DNA of 64,000 nucleotides from contig NZ_PDBS01000008.1 in NCBI RefSeq assembly GCF_002572525.1, positions 465,309 through 529,308 on the forward strand. Reading direction: 5' to 3'. Source of the DNA: Natrinema sp. CBA1119. Its GTDB lineage: Archaea; Halobacteriota; Halobacteria; Halobacteriales; Natrialbaceae. Position numbers and translations under genes: made by a program. The notes below the pieces were generated by a model. That model was given only the letters and a program-made list of their open reading frames with translations. It had not been told where the DNA came from and made no database searches. Shown in pieces: positions 9,839 through 19,177 of this stretch; within the stretch, counting starts at the first letter, position 1; every line of letters starts with the position of its first letter.

Positions 9839-11309
9839 CTGTCCTGTTTCGACTTGATAAGACTACTGAGCGATCGACGACACGAGAGGCTGTGATTCAT
9901 CAGATCACGAAGCGGTCAATGCTGAAGGAACCTGCTGCAAATGTACTCAACCAGCCGTAATTCTCTAGATTCAGTTCCAATTATGCGTGACTCTCCCCCT
10001 CTGGAGAGTGCCGCCGCTCCTGCGGCGGCGCTCTCATGGAGTCTTGAGTGAGTCACCCGTACACGGGAAGCGACTGATTCCAGCGTGTACGGATGAGACG
10101 GATCGCTTCCGGCACGCCACCCCGAAGGGGGTGGCAGTGCCGGAACCATTCGATCAGGACGTAACCAATCAATGTACAGAACAGCTCGAACAACACACCG
10201 TTCACCGATTGTGAGTGGAAATTCTCGATGTTCGTATACTGCTTCAACTCTCGGAACAGAATCTCGATCAATGTCCGAAGTGTGTAGATATTCATCACAT
10301 CTATGGGATCGTAATTTGCAGAAGATAGCGTTGTTAGATACGCTATCTCCTCTCCGTCCACGTCCTCAAACAGGATCCGTCGAAACGTTTCGCCGGTCTC
10401 GGCGAGTTCAATCAGTTCGTCACGTACGTGGCGCGTTCCTGCTTCGTCAGTGATGTCGATGTCCTGGATTTCCTCCAGGACATCGACCCGAGAATCTGAT
10501 TGCAATAAACACACGAAGTCCTTTTCCCGCTCTTTCAACGCACAGAAGCGGTCATAATCAAGATAGCCACGATCGAACACGTGAATCGGCGAGTCGAGGT
10601 CTGCGAAGACCTCGACGTCGTCTTGGAGATGATCGAACTGGGTTGGTTCACGTGTCTCACCCGCTGTGACGGACACGCCAAGAGGCTGCTTGGCGTGTCC
10701 GTCCACACGTGCAGCAAGATTGAGTTTGAGACCCCAGTTACCTGGGTTGATCTCGTCAATGACTTCGTCATCATCAAATTCACTCGGAATAGTAACTGAT
10801 CTAGTGAGAGCTAGATTTGTTCCATCGAGAGCGACGACTGCTCGATCGAGCCGTTCCAACCGCTTACGCTGGACATTACGTTGGTGATACAGCTGCGATG
10901 AATGGAGTAGCCCAAAGAGGACACGAACGACCGCGCGATAGTCGCGGTCGTTCGTATGCCGGGAGAACGTCGACGCAGCCATTTCTTCCAGTTGATTATG
11001 CGTGGCCGTCTTCTCGGCCAGTTCAGCGAGTGAATCAGACGGGTGAATCCCTTCGAAGACACCGATCTTGAGATGATTCTCAAAGTCGTGCTTGGCAGTG
11101 TACTTGCCGATCTTGAACTGGTCGGCGATGAACTCGCTGTCGACTTCGTCGAGCAACGAGTAAAATTTACTTGCGGTCGTTGGTGACTGACTGTACTCCT
11201 CGGATCGGGTCTGACGCGAAGAACGCTGTGTCTGAGAATGAACTGCTTCTGTCATCGTCTCGCTCAATCTAACGGGCTGAGATCGGATTTAAGTACTCGA
11301 AATGGCACA
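9839..11309 (-). mobile_element. IS4-family element (ISH8-like) nested in the IS6 element
   Basis: 1471 bp flanked by the 9-bp direct repeat gatcgaaaa (9830-9838 and 11310-11318). Its ends are imperfect inverted repeats (ctgtcctgtttcgac at the left; complement of the right end tgtgccatttcgag). It carries one complete transposase gene. Size and protein match the haloarchaeal ISH8 group as I know it; the exact name would need ISfinder. Confidence 0.85.
10053..11255 (-). CDS. IS4-family DDE transposase (ISH8-like)
   Basis: 400 residues from the ATG at 11255 (a TTG 12 nt earlier is also possible). Catalytic elements are VVALDGTNLALT (first Asp), IHVFDRGYLDYDRF (second Asp) and the Y-x2-R-x3-E-x6-K type motif in IYTLRTLIEILFRELKQY. 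The gene is complete and uninterrupted, so the element could still be active. Confidence 0.88.
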   Translation of the reverse strand: MTEAVHSQTQRSSRQTRSEEYSQSPTTASKFYSLLDEVDSEFIADQFKIGKYTAKHDFENHLKIGVFEGIHPSDSLAELAEKTATHNQLEEMAASTFSRHTNDRDYRAVVRVLFGLLHSSQLYHQRNVQRKRLERLDRAVVALDGTNLALTRSVTIPSEFDDDEVIDEINPGNWGLKLNLAARVDGHAKQPLGVSVTAGETREPTQFDHLQDDVEVFADLDSPIHVFDRGYLDYDRFCALKEREKDFVCLLQSDSRVDVLEEIQDIDITDEAGTRHVRDELIELAETGETFRRILFEDVDGEEIAYLTTLSSANYDPIDVMNIYTLRTLIEILFRELKQYTNIENFHSQSVNGVLFELFCTLIGYVLIEWFRHCHPLRGGVPEAIRLIRTRWNQSLPVYG

Positions 11310-11492
11310 GATCGAAAAGTGGTTTCACACCCTCAAAATTCGGATCGACCGCTTCCATAACTCATGGGTGGGCAATCGATCGAGCGTCCGCGAGTGTCTT
11401 GAACAATTTATGCACTACTATAACCGCCAGAGACCGCACCAAGCTCTTGATGGAAAGACGCCAATTGAGGAGGTGCAGAACTAGACAGTGCC

Positions 11493-12059
11493 ATCGCATC
11501 CAAAGTACCAAATTCGTTTGTCGTTCACGGTCACTTGTCGAATGAGGACACGATAACACAAATCGCTAACTTCCGGGGCAGAGACTCTGGTGCACTCGTG
11601 GCACCGATGCTCTTAGACGAGGGAATCGATGTTCCAGATGCTGATGTCGGTATCAACGTTGCCGGAACGAAATCACGCCTCCAACTCGTACAGCGAATGG
11701 GGAGAATTCTCCGACCAGGTGGGAAAATTCGACCGGTTTTCCATCATTTCGCTCATCCTGCAGAGATTGATTTGTATTACTCACTTGGTCCGATCGAACC
11801 GACCGTAACGCAATCGGTCACACCACAAATCACGGAACGGCTACCAAGACGCATCGGACCAATACAACTCAGTCAGGCACTCAGTATGATCTCTCCTGAC
11901 CAAGCCCAGCAACTCCTTAGAGGCGAGAGTATAATTGAAGAGCTACGTACGTATTCAGATAACCGATGGTGGCTAAGTTTCCTTGCCGATGACTACCCTG
12001 ACGAATTTGAGTCTTGGCTCCAGAAACGTGCACATGAACATTCATCAGCAGAAACATAA
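11493..12059 (+). pseudogene. superfamily II helicase, C-terminal fragment
   Basis: The frame is open right up to the IS6 terminal repeat and begins mid-domain (SFVVHGHLSNEDT...IANFRGRDSGALVAP). Helicase motif V (LLDEGIDVPDADVGI) and motif VI (QLVQRMGRILRP, arginine finger) are intact. Walker A/B and the N-terminal RecA domain are absent, so it cannot be a helicase. It was cut by the insertion or an associated deletion. A TTG at 11535 could start a 174-residue peptide, but I treat it as a remnant. Confidence 0.83.
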
Positions 12060-12137
12060 ATTCGATCAATAGAGACTCCACTAGGTAGTGATACTGAATG
12101 AAAATTCGTTTCCCTTCTTTATATCCTATGCTTTTAG

Positions 12138-12416
12138 GTATGCCAGAGTTCGGATCACTTGAGTCGCAAGAGGGATGATACCGATGCGTACTGGCAGTTA
12201 GAAGAGGACCGCAACGAAATTGATCAGCAATTCGACCAGGATGTTGTCTGGGATGAACCCAAGGAAACACGTTTCGGGAAGAAACGAAGCCGAATCTGGA
12301 TCGCGAAACACGGTGATGTTAGTGACGAGGAACAGTGGGGTACGTATCTTGACTGGATGATTGAGAACTGTGAACAATTCAATGACGTGTTCTATGACCG
12401 ACTACAGCAACTGTAG
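12138..12416 (+). pseudogene. DUF4268-like C-terminal fragment
   Basis: About 92 codons without a convincing start. The stretch RSRIWIAKHGDVSDEEQWGT followed by YLDWMIENCEQFNDVFYDRL resembles the C-terminal part of DUF4268 proteins, often found with restriction or helicase genes. The usual upstream part is missing; a stop (12135-12137) closes the frame. It lies 78 bp after the helicase fragment, so both probably come from one lost defence-type gene set. Confidence 0.5.
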
Positions 12417-12504
12417 ACATAGCGGGATGCCAGTTAATTGGATGCGATATACAGTCTCAGTAGCGTCTTCTGTCCCCGTGCTACTCTAATTTAATTGATT
12501 GAAA

Positions 12505-12600
12505 TCCACACGTCGGGGCCTGACATACCAAATTCCCGGTTGACGGCTCTCGTTCGAGTCGGCTGCCACATGTAGGGCAGCGTCGCCCTGCTGTATCAGA
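12505..12600 (-). pseudogene. zinc-ribbon coding fragment
   Basis: Reads RRCPTCGSRLEREPSTGNLV and then CQAPTCG, a two-knuckle zinc ribbon with no start or stop of its own. Probably the end of a truncated gene; family not recognised. Confidence 0.35.
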
Positions 12601-12601
12601 A

Positions 12602-12814
12602 CTATCTGACGGAGAATTCCGGGAGGTTATGAACAGTCGATCGGGCCCGTTCAACACCGAGTATATCGAAAATTAGAACAGTATTTGAAAGCGGAAGTCC
12701 AGCAAGATGGAACTGAATACTGAACTTCATCAACAGTCGCGGTGTTGCCTCGCGCTCCACAAAATCCAAGTCAATCTGGCCGATACTAGAACTGAGGCGC
12801 GAGTTTTCGGCCAT
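12602..12814 (-). pseudogene. IS6-type transposase N-terminal fragment (second subgroup)
   Basis: 70 codons beginning MAENSRLSSSIGQIDLDFVE and continuing REATPRLLMKFSIQFHLAGL, with the HTH ending in ARSTVHN, the N-terminus of a haloarchaeal IS6 subgroup different from the copy at 9267. The catalytic domain is missing, so the element is dead. Confidence 0.7.
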
Positions 12815-12925
12815 AGAACACTTTGAAAACGCTACGCCTCACTCCTTCAACCGTATCTGAACACCACCACAGATCTGATCTAAAACGAAACACATGCACA
12901 CTAGTAGAGCCAGACATCCTTACTT

Positions 12926-14311
12926 CTACGCTACCGGGTCAACGATGCGTTCGAGGGGAAACAACTGCAGATCGTCGCGGTTAGCTGCCGCGTCACGAAC
13001 AGATTGCGTGAATCCGTTCCGCGCGAACATCGCATACTCGTGCTCTACCTCGCCACCATCAGGCGACCATCGAATCTCATCTGTGTGGTCTTCAAGCGAA
13101 GCAAGCGCACTGTAATCGAGTGGCGCGGACGTGAACTTGCACTCACCCGTTACCATCGTCCTATCTGCATCGAACCCAACCACATCCACCTCGTACTCAT
13201 TGTACCACCAGCGGCCGATATCGGTGAACATCAGATCGGAATAGAGATCAGGGAGGATGTCCCGACAGCGATTTTCAAACTCCTGGCTTACGAAGTCCGC
13301 CAGTTCCGGTTCGATGACCGTCTTGTAGGCATCGGTACCCAACCGCTCGTAGCGGTCTTCATTCCCATAGACGAACCGAAACCAAAACTTGAACAACGGA
13401 TCGAGAATCCGATACCGCCCTCGGCGTGACTTCGTCTTGTCCTCCGTCACCGGGACTTCGCGTTCAACTAGTCGCAACCGCTCCAGTTTCTGCGTGTACG
13501 TCGAAATCTGTTTGCCATCGATCCCGACTGTTTGTGCGATCTCGTTTGACGTGGTGTTCCCGGCGGCAATCGCTTTCAGGATGGCAAAGTATCGATTCGG
13601 CTCCGTCAACTCAGTTCGGAGCACGTATTCTGGTTCGTCATGCAGAAATCCCTGCCGTGACAGCAGCGACTGCTGGATGACTGTCCCGAGGTCACCATCT
13701 AGATCGATACCGTCCAAATAGTATGGCGTCCCGCCAAACACACCCCACGCGAACAGCAGTTGTTCGGGGGTATAGTTCTCGGGAAAGAACGTCCGTACGG
13801 CAGCAAAGTCAAGTTGGCGAAGATCGATCTTCTCGGTGAATCGACCATACAACGGACTGTTCCCGAGGAGTGTCGCCTCCTCTATCATACTGATCGAGGA
13901 TCCAACAAGTACGAGCGTCACACCCGTGTCACGCAACTCCTGATCCCAGAGTCGTTGGATAACCGACGGGAGGCTCTCGTCGGCGTCAATTAGATAAGGG
14001 AATTCGTCCAGCACGATGACTGCATCCTGATCAGCAAGATACCCGAGTAGTGATTCCCATTCGCTCTCGATCCGATCGATCCCCGGAAGCGACTCAGCCG
14101 CTACGTCCACGAACGCGTCCAGTTGGATCTGTCGGGTTGTTTCAGTTGCCTGGTACAGAACGGCGTCATCGCGGTTTGTTAGTGACTCTCGGACGAGTTC
14201 AGTCTTCCCGAGACGGCGACGTCCAAAAATCACAACCATATCAGCGTCATCCGACTCATAGCAATCTCGAAGCCGACTGAGTTCATCCTCCCGATCCACG
14301 AATCGATCCAT
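12926..14311 (-). CDS. archaeal ATPase with DUF234 nuclease-like C-terminus
   Basis: 461 residues from the ATG at 14311, giving MDRFVDREDELSRL, the canonical start; a longer frame with TTG exists. Walker A is GRRRLGKTEL and Walker B is AVIVLDEFPYL, followed by sensor VLVGSSISM. A winged helix (NTTSNEIAQTVGIDGKQIST) comes next. The C-terminal DUF234 region ends with a PD-(D/E)XK-like EVDVVGFDADRTMVTGECKF. Such archaeal ATPases are common in accessory islands; their role (nucleic-acid processing or toxin-like) is unproven. Four 15-bp repeats lie just upstream. Confidence 0.85.
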   Translation of the reverse strand: MDRFVDREDELSRLRDCYESDDADMVVIFGRRRLGKTELVRESLTNRDDAVLYQATETTRQIQLDAFVDVAAESLPGIDRIESEWESLLGYLADQDAVIVLDEFPYLIDADESLPSVIQRLWDQELRDTGVTLVLVGSSISMIEEATLLGNSPLYGRFTEKIDLRQLDFAAVRTFFPENYTPEQLLFAWGVFGGTPYYLDGIDLDGDLGTVIQQSLLSRQGFLHDEPEYVLRTELTEPNRYFAILKAIAAGNTTSNEIAQTVGIDGKQISTYTQKLERLRLVEREVPVTEDKTKSRRGRYRILDPLFKFWFRFVYGNEDRYERLGTDAYKTVIEPELADFVSQEFENRCRDILPDLYSDLMFTDIGRWWYNEYEVDVVGFDADRTMVTGECKFTSAPLDYSALASLEDHTDEIRWSPDGGEVEHEYAMFARNGFTQSVRDAAANRDDLQLFPLERIVDPVA

Positions 14312-14346
14312 ATCATCTAACCGGCGTCCAGCCAAATAAGACTCTC

Positions 14347-14406
14347 GAATAGACTAATCATGAATAGGCTAATCGAGAATAGGCTAATTGAAGATGGACT
14401 AACCGA
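14347..14406. repeat. four tandem 15-bp direct repeats upstream of the DUF234 ATPase
   Basis: Units gaatagactaatcat, gaataggctaatcga, gaataggctaattga and agatggactaaccga follow without spacers, 36-95 nt before the ATPase start. Spacing of about 1.5 helical turns and the conserved core gRctaat suggest binding sites for a regulator, possibly the ATPase's own winged helix. Confidence 0.75.
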
Positions 14407-14446
14407 AGCTTGTTCTCCAGACAGAATACGGTGACAGAGGAAACAG

Positions 14447-14600
14447 CCCTCTATCGTCGCTGGCGACTGTGAGGACGACCGATATCTCGGTACCGACCGA
14501 CAAGCGGCCGAGGACTACGACGTGTTTGAGGACGAGCGAACTTTGGATGAAAAAGTGGTATCCTATTGGAGCTCAGTCTGCGGAACCGCGAGAACCGTCA
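14447..14600 (+). pseudogene. acidic coding remnant, unidentified
   Basis: One plus frame reads GDCEDDRYLGTDRQAAEDYD and continues VFEDERTLDEKVVSYWS, haloarchaea-like in composition, but has no start and dissolves after about 14600. Family not recognised; a decayed gene end is the best guess. Confidence 0.25.
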
Positions 14601-14812
14601 GCGATCACTCTGTCGTCGACACACGGGATAGACCTCACCGCCGCGCCGTGCCGGTGAATGCGGCGTCCGGATCAACACGGACTGAGCCCACTGGGGGTCC
14701 ACTCGCGCGAGCACGAACAGGCGTCGAGTCGAGCACCTCCTTGCACGGTCATGACAGAGACTACTTCTCAGCACCGCCAAATGGCATCAAAAAGGCAATT
14801 GACAGCTGCTGC

Positions 14813-15118
14813 CTATCTCTCTTCCGCGAGGTAATTGCGGATGCGCCGCCCCTGGGGATAGGTGAACGTGACCATTCCGTAGAGGACCGATGGGGTCGAG
14901 AGCAGTTCCGTCGAGGCGAACTGCTGCATCCGCGAGTCCTCAAGGAAATCGATACGATCGATCTCGGCCTCATAAAGTTCGCTGACGAACGGGATCGGGA
15001 ACTCAAGGAGTTCGCTAATCTGGGCGCGCCCGCCGGATGGCTCTGGGATCTGCTTTTTAGCGTGGATTTTTGGAGGATTGGTGAGCGGCGCGAGCGAACC
15101 GACGAGAAAAAGGTACTT
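14813..15118 (-). pseudogene. C-terminal remnant of an unidentified protein
   Basis: 101 sense codons between stops with convincing coding character (ISELLEFPIPFVSELYEAEI, MQQFASTELLSTPSVLYGMV, TFTYPQGRRIRNYLAEER) but no start codon at its beginning, where the frame opens after a TAG at 15119-15121. Good codon use argues for a recently truncated gene. Family not recognised. Confidence 0.4.
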
Positions 15119-15270
15119 CTACGTCAGCACAGAGCCCTTACTCGGTCACGGACTCTCAATTAGAAGGGCGGAAACACAAGTCAAACGTCAGACACCACTG
15201 AGATGCGGTACCTTTAGGTTATCAATCCGACAATATTCGGTTCAACAGCTCCGTACGGAATTTTCCACAT

Positions 15271-16194
15271 ATGCCCCCTACGATCGTCCTCATTGTGATC
15301 GCTGTCCTCGTTGGGATTGCACTCGTCTATGGGTATCGGACGCTCACCGCGCTGCTGGTTCTGCGATCGCTATCGTCGGGTGACGTAGATAGGTCACCAG
15401 CGATCGTTGATGGAGAGCCGATCGCGCTCACTGGCGAACTCGTGGTCGAAGAGCCAGTCAAGTCGGGCGACGCAGCCGTCGAAGACACAGACCGATCCGT
15501 CGGCGCGTATCTCTGGCGAGCCCGGCATCCAGACAACACCAACAGCGACCTCACGATCGACGAGTGGGGATGGGAGCGCCAACACTGGCACACGTTCGCC
15601 TCCGGTATCGAGTGGGGTCGGTTCGGCGTCGCTGCTGACGGACAGACGGTTTACATCGACCCATCGTGGCTTCAGGAAACGACTGGAAGCGAACCACTGG
15701 AGGACCTCACCATCGGCGGCATCACGAATACCGAACGGTTCTCAACCTACCTTTGGGACCGATGGTATACCTACCTTCGGGACCACACAGAACACCGCTC
15801 TCTCCGCCGGTTCGTTGGCCACGTACAGCGGCACAACGACGACGTAGATCTGGATCGCTATCTGCTGGAAGCGCGTCCACTGCTTGAGGGAACGTCAGTG
15901 AGTATCAGCGGAGAACTACACGTTTATCAGGGCGAACCAGTCCTTCGCGGAACCGACGACATACCAATTCTTCTCTCCGACGAGGGTTTCGATGGGCACC
16001 GACGCTGGCTCCGGCAGCAAGCCCTCCGAAAAGGGGTCGTTGCCGTGGGGGTGCTGGCCGTCGCTATCAGCTTGTGGTTCGAATTCTACGTTCCACTTGC
16101 TGTGCTGATCGTCGGCTACCTCATCTACGTCGGGTACCACTTTATCAAAGACGTTAACATCTTCCTGGAATTTCTGGAACGGTTGCGGAACTGA
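15271..16194 (+). CDS. membrane-anchored protein, unrecognised
   Basis: 307 residues. An N-terminal transmembrane helix (TIVLIVIAVLVGIALVYGY) is followed by a soluble acidic domain of about 220 residues and two C-terminal helices (GVVAVGVLAVAISLWFEFYV, PLAVLIVGYLIYVGYHF). The TM-domain-TM-TM layout and repeated I-x-L-x-G-E-L-V strands resemble GIDE/MUL1-type proteins, but without RING residues and with no firm motif. It stands alone. Confidence 0.7.
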   Translation: MPPTIVLIVIAVLVGIALVYGYRTLTALLVLRSLSSGDVDRSPAIVDGEPIALTGELVVEEPVKSGDAAVEDTDRSVGAYLWRARHPDNTNSDLTIDEWGWERQHWHTFASGIEWGRFGVAADGQTVYIDPSWLQETTGSEPLEDLTIGGITNTERFSTYLWDRWYTYLRDHTEHRSLRRFVGHVQRHNDDVDLDRYLLEARPLLEGTSVSISGELHVYQGEPVLRGTDDIPILLSDEGFDGHRRWLRQQALRKGVVAVGVLAVAISLWFEFYVPLAVLIVGYLIYVGYHFIKDVNIFLEFLERLRN

Positions 16195-16278
16195 CCACGT
16201 AAACTACCCCCACCCTACTCCCTCGGTGCATACGCGGCTCAGTCTTGAGGGCGGAGCTTTGATGTGGACTCCCGGCAA

Positions 16279-16690
16279 TCAGTCTCCGACAACAGGCCGG
16301 TGACTCTTGCCATTCAACGTCCCACCATTTATACGCACGTCTACTGGTGTCGAAGGAAATCGGAGATTTCCTGACCATTGGAAAACTTCGTTTTCCAAGA
16401 CGACTCTGCTCCCCGACGTGAGCGAGGAACGGAATCTGTGGTGTCGTTTCCGGGCGTATCGAAGCCCGATATTCTTCGCTGCATTGACTTCGTAGCTGCA
16501 CTTTTGGCAATGGAAGTGTTGATACGAGCCCAAACAGTATCGCCCACTTCGTGAGTTCGGCGGCTGGGGAATCCGCTAGACACCCGGGAAGCTCGCATAC
16601 AACGCCAGTGGCAATCAAGGGGTTTTGATCGAACGGACGAATGGACGGACAGTACTCGTCGGATCACAATACCCTGAAAAGTTCGTTCGG
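16279..16690 (-). pseudogene. IS200/IS605-type TnpB, decayed C-terminal part
   Basis: Frames on the minus strand together give the TnpB zinc-ribbon end: FHCQKCSYEVNAAKNIGLR and the tail VDVRINGGTLNG. Upstream pieces (THEVGDTVWARINTSIAKSA) are in another frame, so at least one frameshift is present. The RuvC domain with its catalytic acids is missing. The region downstream (16195-16278), where an omega-RNA would start, shows no clear structure by eye. Confidence 0.7.
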
Positions 16691-16831
16691 GCTATTGATG
16701 AGGCAGCACAGTAGCAGTCCCGGATTTGCGTTTTGACCGTAACGAGAGTGAGGACAAAACGTTGTTCGAGGTGAATGTTGAGTAGTTCTCTGGGTCTTGT
16801 TTAGACGCCTCGCAGCGATCGTCAAGTTGAT

Positions 16832-17974
16832 TCAGTCGAACCGATTGAGTTGAAACTTCTCGATAGGGTGATCAGTCTCGCCATCGACAGCGAGGTCGGC
16901 TAGAATCGACCCGATGACGCTCGAAAACTTGAAGCCGTGCCCGGAGAACCCCGCACCAACGGCCACCTGCGGATGCTCCGGAAGCGTATCGATGATGAAG
17001 TGTTCGTCGGGCGAGTTCGTGAACATACAGGTAGCCAGCCCCATCGTCGAACCGGCGGCCTCAGGGAAGTAGGACTCGGTGAACTCTCGAAGGAGCCGCT
17101 CGTCATCTGGCTCCGGTTCCTGATTCCAGTCGTCGGGGTCGATCTGTTCGTCCCTGTGGTGATATCTGCCGAGCTTAAATCCGGGAACTCTGTAGACGGG
17201 GAGACCGTAGAATCGACCTTCGGGCACGCTGAGATTCCAGACTGGGAACGAACCCGGCTGGAATAGTTCCGGTCTCTCCGGCTGAAACCATGCCAGAACC
17301 TGGCGCTCGGGTTGGGCGAGCCCCTGGAGTGCATCAGTGAGCTTCTGGTTCCAAGCGCCTGCGGCAAGTACGAGTGCGTCTGCCTGATAGGTACCGTGAA
17401 CCGTCTCAACCGTGACGCCACCCGCTGCCGTCTCTTCCCAGTTTTCGACGGGTTCGCGGGCGCGAACCGTCGCACCTGCTTCTTGTGCAGCTTCGACGTG
17501 TCCGACGATGGCTTCTTCGGGGACGATGAACCCGCCGTCGGGTTGATACACGGCCCGGTAGTCCTCAGGGAGTTGGTATCCCGGGAACCGTTCTGCGAGT
17601 TCGGCTCCGTCGAGTATTTCGTACGGGATGTCATGCTCCTCGCAGGACGACTTCGACCCAGCGAACACCGGATCATCTGGTGGTCCAGCGTCGATGGAAC
17701 CGGTGCGATGGATGATATCTCGCTCAGTCTCGTCAGCGAGTTGGTCCCACAGATCATATGCGCGCTCGATGAGCGGGACGTACGATGGGTCCTCGTAGTA
17801 GGCTCGCCTGATGAGCCGGGTATATCCGTGAGAGGACCCCTTCGTGTGGGGGATATCGTACCGCTCGAGGCCGAGGACATCTAGCCCTCGATGCGCGAGA
17901 TGATAGGTAGTCGCGCTCCCCATACCACCGACTCCGACGACGATAATATCGTGTTCTGAGTCAATAGATGGCAT
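16832..17974 (-). CDS. FAD-dependent sarcosine oxidase / N-methyl-L-tryptophan oxidase family
   Basis: 380 residues, normal for monomeric sarcosine oxidases. The Rossmann FAD motif is VGVGGMGSATTYHLAHRG near residue 13. The C-terminal ATCMFTNSPDEHFIID carries the Cys that binds FAD covalently in this family, and GFSGHGFKFSSVIG closes the active site. It oxidises N-methyl amino acids to amine plus formaldehyde and H2O2. It stands alone, so the substrate is unknown. Confidence 0.9.
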   Translation of the reverse strand: MPSIDSEHDIIVVGVGGMGSATTYHLAHRGLDVLGLERYDIPHTKGSSHGYTRLIRRAYYEDPSYVPLIERAYDLWDQLADETERDIIHRTGSIDAGPPDDPVFAGSKSSCEEHDIPYEILDGAELAERFPGYQLPEDYRAVYQPDGGFIVPEEAIVGHVEAAQEAGATVRAREPVENWEETAAGGVTVETVHGTYQADALVLAAGAWNQKLTDALQGLAQPERQVLAWFQPERPELFQPGSFPVWNLSVPEGRFYGLPVYRVPGFKLGRYHHRDEQIDPDDWNQEPEPDDERLLREFTESYFPEAAGSTMGLATCMFTNSPDEHFIIDTLPEHPQVAVGAGFSGHGFKFSSVIGSILADLAVDGETDHPIEKFQLNRFD

Positions 17975-18551
17975 GTTCTCCCTTCGGACGATCTGTTCTT
18001 AATGGTTCGGAAGTGAACAGAGAGCCGATGAATGTCCGAAATGGGCCCTTACGTACGGATATCTATATATGAAACTGGAACCAAGCCAATCCGGAATCAA
18101 CTACCAACTTCATGTACATGAAAGAGAACTTTCGCGACGGGTAACCGTCCTAACTGGATTTTGACACTAACGAGACGGTTGTGCTAAATATAGTCTCTGT
18201 ATTCAGCAGGCTATTTTTAATATATTATATAGTTAGATACCTGCTCCGCTACCGCCTTCGTCTGTACTTACCACGAGTGCTACGTCCGAGCGTCTGAGCA
18301 GGGTTGGACAGACGATCTCGAGTCAACAATACGTACAGGGAAGGACGCACGCTCAGTAAAGTAGAATAACGTACGACCATTCTATTGACCGATTTCTACC
18401 GTGTGATCGTGGCTGAGGGATCTCATCATCTATCCACTTGGAAATGCTGAGGAGACGCCTCGACATTTTGGGGCTCATTCACAACTCTATGTCAACCCAA
18501 CCACTTTTTGTATGATACCTGTGATTGTCTCGGCGTGAGGAGTGATACTGT
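17975..18551. other. 577-bp intergenic region
   Basis: AT-rich in its middle (18180-18240 with tatttttaatatattatat). No coding signal on either strand that I can defend. Divergent promoter space for the oxidase and the membrane protein. Confidence 0.5.
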
Positions 18552-19151
18552 ATGTCACTGACCGGGGCACAACGACCAGCGAATCGACGCGAACGGTACC
18601 GCTTGATGGCTGATGCCGCTACTCGACCGTTTGCGGTCGGTTCCGTCACCGTTCCCTTGGTACTCCCCGTTTTGGGCTATCTCTCCGCTGATGTCCGAAT
18701 TATGTTTACCGTCCACCTCTTCCTTGGTGCGTTCTGGTTCGGTACTGCGGTGCTCGGCGCAGTCGTCCTCGGCCCTGTAATGGGGAGTCTCTCTGAGGAC
18801 GCGAATGCCGAGTTCGCCGAAGGATTCGTCCCGAAGATGAACCTTCTTATGGAACCAGTTTCAGTCGGCGTTATCGGCTCTGGAATCGGCCTTGCCAGCA
18901 TGATGGGACTCTGGGCATCCCCGACACCGTCACTGTGGGCGGCGCTTGCCCTCGCTATCGCGCTGCTCGTCCTTGGATTTGGCCCACTTCACCAATTTAC
19001 AGCCGGTATGTTCGACGAAATTGACGCCGAAGAGACCGACCACGAGCGACTCTCCTCTTTAAATAAGAAGTACGGCATGCTGAGTCTAGTTGAGCTCCTC
19101 CTCATGGTCGCCATTGTCGCTACCATGTCTGGCCTTCGCTGGGGCTTGTGA
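18552..19151 (+). CDS. integral membrane protein (DUF2269/CopD-like topology)
   Basis: 199 residues, or 181 from the internal Met at 18606. About five hydrophobic helices include FAVGSVTVPLVLPVLGYLSA, IMFTVHLFLGAFWFGTAVLG and the C-terminal MLSLVELLLMVAIVATMSGL. His in TVHLFLGAFWFG recalls small haem- or copper-associated membrane proteins, but this is only topology. Function unknown. Confidence 0.7.
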   Translation: MSLTGAQRPANRRERYRLMADAATRPFAVGSVTVPLVLPVLGYLSADVRIMFTVHLFLGAFWFGTAVLGAVVLGPVMGSLSEDANAEFAEGFVPKMNLLMEPVSVGVIGSGIGLASMMGLWASPTPSLWAALALAIALLVLGFGPLHQFTAGMFDEIDAEETDHERLSSLNKKYGMLSLVELLLMVAIVATMSGLRWGL

Positions 19152-19177
19152 ATTACCCTACCCTACTCGCTCACAGC

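Larger units (their letters stand above)
9327..11484 (+). pseudogene. IS6-family transposase, split in two
   Basis: The N-terminal part 9327-9838 encodes an HTH (TILAELGVERSYGAVWNWVHR) and the DDE catalytic Asps (VAVDETAVKI, ATFLVDQFG). The C-terminal part 11319-11484 starts at WFHTLK and ends HQALDGKTPIEEVQN. Joining 9838 to 11319 restores NLIEKWFHTLK in frame, about 225 residues. The gene is dead only because of the nested element. Confidence 0.87.
9267..11492 (+). mobile_element. IS6-family insertion sequence, interrupted by an IS4-type element
   Basis: Bounded by perfect 14-bp terminal inverted repeats, ggcactgtctagtt (9267-9280) and its complement (11479-11492). The transposase gene is split at 9838 by the element at 9839-11309. 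Without that insert the IS would be about 750 bp, normal for haloarchaeal IS6 members. No 8-bp target duplication is seen; left flank cttccaaa and right flank atcgcatc differ, which points to a rearrangement after insertion. Confidence 0.85.

Noticed and set aside
14347..14406. CRISPR-like repeat array
   Set aside because: Units are 15 bp with no spacers; not a CRISPR. No array or cas gene was seen in the window.
16195..16278. omega-RNA of the tnpB relic
   Set aside because: No conserved hairpin or guide boundary could be recognised by eye next to a gene already decayed.
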